DNA of 64,000 bases from Reyranella sp. (GTDB taxonomy: Bacteria > Pseudomonadota > Alphaproteobacteria > Reyranellales > Reyranellaceae). This document shows, piece after piece, positions 61,454-64,000 of this stretch (positions are counted from its first letter, which is position 1; each line of letters starts with the position of its first letter). The stretch lies in the NCBI RefSeq assembly GCF_030651995.1, contig NZ_JAUSBN010000005.1:62001-126000 (forward strand), in the 5' to 3' direction. A model generated the notes under the pieces. That model searched no databases, was not told the origin of the DNA, and saw only the letters and a program-made list of their open reading frames with translations. The position numbers and the translations under genes were made by a program.

Positions 61454-62419
61454 ATGCGCCTGATGCAGCCGGAGCCCGCCGCCGCCCTCCTCGGCCTACG
61501 CGCCATGAAGACGGTTGCTTCGGTCGCCGGAGGTCCGGGCAAGTCGCAGCTGGCGCTGATGGAGGCGGCACAACGGGTCATCCTGCGCATCGACGCCGAC
61601 ATCGCGGCCTTGCCACCGGTAACGCCCGCCGAACTCGCCGCGGGATTTCCGTCGGGTGACCTCCGCCATCAGTTCGTCAACGGCCTGCTGGTCCTGGCGC
61701 TGGCCGACGGCGTGCCCTCGCGCGAGACCGTTGCCCGCGTCGAGGCCTTCGCCGAGGCGCTGGGCATCGCCACGCCGGAACTCGTCAACCTGCGCCGGCT
61801 GGCCGAGCAGCACATGACCTTGTTCAAGCTCGACCTGCTGCGCCGCAGCCAGGTCGGCGACATCATGAAGGACCAGTTCGAGCAGCACGGCGTCGTGGCG
61901 CTCGCGAAAAGCATCCTGGGCATGCGCGGATTGATCGAGGATCCGGAGCTGGCCGCCCGGTATCGCGCCTGGGAGAGGCTGCCGGACGGCACCTTGGGCC
62001 GGTCGATGTGGGAATACTTCCAGCGCAACAAGTTCGGCATGCCGGGCGAGCGGTTCGGGTTCCCGGAGGCCGGTCTCTATCACGATTTCTGTCATGTGCT
62101 GGGCGACTACGGCACCGATCCGCAGGGCGAGCTGCAGGTCGCCTCCTTCACCGCCGGCTTCAAGCAGACTCGACCCTTCTACCTGATCCTCTTCGCCGTG
62201 CTGATCTTCAGTGCCGGCGTGAACGCGCGACCGACCGCCGATGGCTACACGACCATCGGCGTGCTGGGCGAACCGGGCGCCGCCGAGCGGATGTTCGCGG
62301 CCATCGAACGCGGCGCCCTCGTGAACACCGATCTGTCCGACAAGTGGGACTACTGGCCCCATGTCGAGAGACCCATCGACGAGGTGCGGCGGCGGCTCAA
62401 CATCCTTCAGTCGGCCTGA
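61454..62419 (+). CDS. COQ4-like protein with extra N-terminal helical domain
   Basis: 321 residues. The C-terminal half has the COQ4 signature HDxxH-x11-E exactly: His210, Asp211, His214 and Glu226 (YHDFCHVLGDYGTDPQGELQ). In COQ4 this binds zinc and takes part in ubiquinone ring C1 decarboxylation and hydroxylation. The N-terminal 130 residues are helical (LPPVTPAELAAGFPSGDLRH, LLVLALADGVPSRETVARVE), like a TerB-type domain. GGAG precedes the ATG. It lies 13 bp after trmFO. Whether it serves ubiquinone synthesis is inference. Confidence 0.75.
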   Translation: MRLMQPEPAAALLGLRAMKTVASVAGGPGKSQLALMEAAQRVILRIDADIAALPPVTPAELAAGFPSGDLRHQFVNGLLVLALADGVPSRETVARVEAFAEALGIATPELVNLRRLAEQHMTLFKLDLLRRSQVGDIMKDQFEQHGVVALAKSILGMRGLIEDPELAARYRAWERLPDGTLGRSMWEYFQRNKFGMPGERFGFPEAGLYHDFCHVLGDYGTDPQGELQVASFTAGFKQTRPFYLILFAVLIFSAGVNARPTADGYTTIGVLGEPGAAERMFAAIERGALVNTDLSDKWDYWPHVERPIDEVRRRLNILQSA

Positions 62420-62468
62420 CGGGCAGAAACATTCCGTAACGTCCCGCAACAGTGGGTAACCAAACGTT

Positions 62469-62499
62469 ATTTCACATCCGGTCTTCATCGGGGTGAAAT
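62469..62499. promoter_or_regulatory. Inverted repeat upstream of acyl carrier protein gene
   Basis: ATTTCAC (62469-62475) and GTGAAAT (62493-62499) form a perfect 7-bp inverted repeat with a 17-bp spacer, 28 bp before the ACP start codon. It may be an operator or mark the promoter region. No regulator is assigned. Confidence 0.3.
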
Positions 62500-62527
62500 G
62501 CGCTCACCCCCTTCGACGGAGTGAGTC

Positions 62528-62827
62528 ATGCAGGCCGTTCAGGAACTGGTCGCCCCCCCTACGTCCATCTCCGCCGCGTCTTCGCTGCAGTACGACGTGA
62601 TGCGCGAGATTTTCAGCCTCCTGGCGCCGTACAATGCCGGCGGCAAAGCGATCACGCCGCAGACGGTCATCTCCAAGGGCCTCACCGTCGATTCGCTCAC
62701 GATCATGGATGTCATCATGGAGCTCGAGGACCGGTTCGACGTCACCATCCCGATGAACGTCGCCGCCGACATCGTGACCATCGACCAGCTCGCCGAGGCC
62801 GTCGTTTCGCAGCGCGCGAGGCGCTGA
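62528..62827 (+). CDS. Stand-alone acyl carrier protein
   Basis: 99 residues. The phosphopantetheine site is Ser56 in GLTVDSLTIMDVIMELEDRF, followed by the acidic helix II and DVTIPMNVAADIVTIDQLAE. An N-terminal extension of about 20 residues is unlike the housekeeping AcpP, and fabF or fabD genes are absent here. It is therefore a dedicated ACP, perhaps of the kind used in alphaproteobacterial sphingolipid synthesis. GGAG lies 7 bp before the ATG. Confidence 0.9.
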   Translation: MQAVQELVAPPTSISAASSLQYDVMREIFSLLAPYNAGGKAITPQTVISKGLTVDSLTIMDVIMELEDRFDVTIPMNVAADIVTIDQLAEAVVSQRARR

Positions 62828-62893
62828 CAAAACTCCTCACCTCATGAGATAAGTTCGCGAGCCGGTGGCGCGGCGCGTGCTACGTAGCCGGCA

Positions 62894-64000
62894 ATGACTC
62901 CTGCACAACGCCGGCAGATGATGCTGGCCGGGCCGATCGTGCCCACCATCCTCACCCTTGCCGCCCCCAACGTGCTGAACGTGGCCATGCAGAGCCTGGT
63001 CAGCGTCGCCGACGGCTATTTCATCGGCCAACTCGGCGTCGTCGACCTCGCGGCTCTGGCGCTGGTGTTCCCGACGCAGATGACGCTCGGCATGATGTCG
63101 GCCGGCGCCATGGGAGGTGGCATCTCCTCCTCGGTGGCCCGTGCCCTGGGATCGGGCAACAAGGCGGCCGCCGAGGCTGCGGCGGCGCATGCACTGGCGA
63201 TTGCGATCGGCATGGCGGTGCTGTTCGGCGTCCTGTTCGTGGGCTTCGGCCGTCAGATCTACGGCGCCCTGGGCGGCAGCGGCGAGGCTCTCGACCGTGC
63301 CGAGGCCTTCGCCACCATCCTGTTCACGGGGTGCATTGCCCATTGGGTCGCCAATTCGATGGCCTCAGTCCTGCGCGGCACCGGCGACATGAAGACGCCG
63401 GGCCTGGCGCTGGTCGTGACGGCCGGTATCCAGATCCCCCTCACCGGCGCGCTGACCCTGGGGTGGTTCGGGCTGCCCGCCTTCGGCATTCGCGGTCCCG
63501 CCATCGCCGCGGTGATCGCCTTCGCCCTAGCCGCCCTCTGGATGCTCTCGAAGCTCACCGGCCCGAAGGCCCCGCTGCGCCTGCGCTGGCCGGTCGACGG
63601 GTTCCGCTGGCGCGCCTTCCGCGACATCCTGAAGGTCGGGCTGGTCGCCTGCCTCGTCGTCATCCTGACCAACGGCACGGTGCTGGTCGTCACCGGCCTG
63701 ATCGGGCGCGAGGGCGACGCCGCGATCGCGGGCTACGGGATCGGTTCGCGGCTCGAGTACATGCTGATCCCGATCAGCTTCGGCATCGGTGGGGCGCTGA
63801 CGGCGCTGGTCGGCACCAACATCGGCGCCAAACAGTATGCCCGCGCCCAGCGCCTGGCCTGGACCGGCGCCCTCATGGCGGGCGCGGTCGCCGCCGCCAT
63901 CGGCCTCATCGTGGCGCTCTGGCCCGACCTGTGGCTCGGACTCTTCACCACCAATCCGGGCGCGCTGGCCTCGGGCCGCCACTATCTCAGCATCGTCGGG
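62894..64000 (+). CDS. MATE-family efflux transporter (3' end outside window)
   Basis: At least 369 residues, open at the window end; full proteins have about 450. Starts MTPAQRRQMMLAGPIVPTIL. Membrane segments alternate with MATE motifs: VSVADGYFIGQLGVVDLAAL, ISSSVARALGSGN, SMASVLRGTGDMKTPG, YGIGSRLEYMLIPISFGIGG and LVGTNIGAKQYARAQR. The family exports drugs or metabolites in exchange for H+ or Na+. It follows the ACP gene by 66 bp; a link to lipid or quinone chemistry is only positional. Confidence 0.93.
   Translation, partial: MTPAQRRQMMLAGPIVPTILTLAAPNVLNVAMQSLVSVADGYFIGQLGVVDLAALALVFPTQMTLGMMSAGAMGGGISSSVARALGSGNKAAAEAAAAHALAIAIGMAVLFGVLFVGFGRQIYGALGGSGEALDRAEAFATILFTGCIAHWVANSMASVLRGTGDMKTPGLALVVTAGIQIPLTGALTLGWFGLPAFGIRGPAIAAVIAFALAALWMLSKLTGPKAPLRLRWPVDGFRWRAFRDILKVGLVACLVVILTNGTVLVVTGLIGREGDAAIAGYGIGSRLEYMLIPISFGIGGALTALVGTNIGAKQYARAQRLAWTGALMAGAVAAAIGLIVALWPDLWLGLFTTNPGALASGRHYLSIVG

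Overview
The window reads as high-GC chromosomal core sequence from an alphaproteobacterium. Supporting signs are the argH-lysA-DUF4175 block, the HIG1/cobalamin adenosyltransferase/etfBA/hbd cluster, the ethylmalonyl-CoA pathway pair ccr-mcd, TrmFO, a class II ribonucleotide reductase and several orphan TctC-type binding proteins. A Rhodospirillales/Hyphomicrobiales-type soil or water organism such as Reyranella would fit, but that is inferred from gene content and not proven. I see no phage, IS element, CRISPR array, defence island, rRNA or tRNA. Coding density is very high and most genes sit in short, tightly coupled operons.

Layout. 1-10 kb: an L,D-transpeptidase (cut by the window edge), rarA with a Do-family protease, a TctC receptor, a ketopantoate-reductase-like gene, nrdJ, plsC, a zinc-ribbon membrane protein and hpt. 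10-17 kb: a folded palindromic element, a DUF3179 protein, then the minus-strand argH-lysA-DUF4175 run. 17-21 kb: tlpA, then nrtR-nadA-nadC with a twin-box operator over the nadA promoter. 21-31 kb, minus strand: an old yellow enzyme, an M81 peptidase, hbd, etfA, etfB, a PduO-type adenosyltransferase, a HIG1 protein, an amine oxidase, a HAD phosphatase, a TauD dioxygenase and a TctC receptor. 31-38 kb: an IclR regulator and a sulfatase, an SDR, then mcd and ccr. 38-47 kb: an LLM flavin enzyme and a hydrolase, a DUF427/DUF899/SRPBCC/ArsR operon, a frameshifted thioesterase, cysS, a dienelactone hydrolase and a third TctC receptor. 47-56 kb: two lipoproteins, fadD, a phasin, a DUF445 protein, a 3-hydroxyisobutyrate-dehydrogenase-like enzyme, a hydrolase, a GST and an Nramp-like transporter. 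56-64 kb: a phosphoesterase, a 123-aa unknown and nadE overlapping one another, a PuuD-like amidotransferase, RidA with a 102-aa partner, trmFO, a COQ4-like protein, an acyl carrier protein and the start of a MATE transporter.

Functional themes. Carbon metabolism is built around acyl-CoA and PHB chemistry (hbd, ETF, ccr, mcd, fadD, phasin, thioesterase). NAD supply is represented twice: nadA-nadC under a likely NrtR repressor, and the glutamine-dependent nadE. Cobalamin dependence shows in nrdJ and the adenosyltransferase; the ethylmalonyl-CoA pathway also uses B12 mutases.

The points most worth a second look are the G7-tract frameshift in the thioesterase, the NrtR twin operator, a recurring promoter pattern (TTG-box, 17 bp, TAGTnT), the COQ4-like HDxxH-x11-E protein beside a stand-alone ACP, the Nramp-like protein with altered metal-site motifs, the unknown 123-aa protein in the nadE operon, and three different folded palindromic intergenic elements. 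I found no convincing multi-gene system of an undescribed kind.
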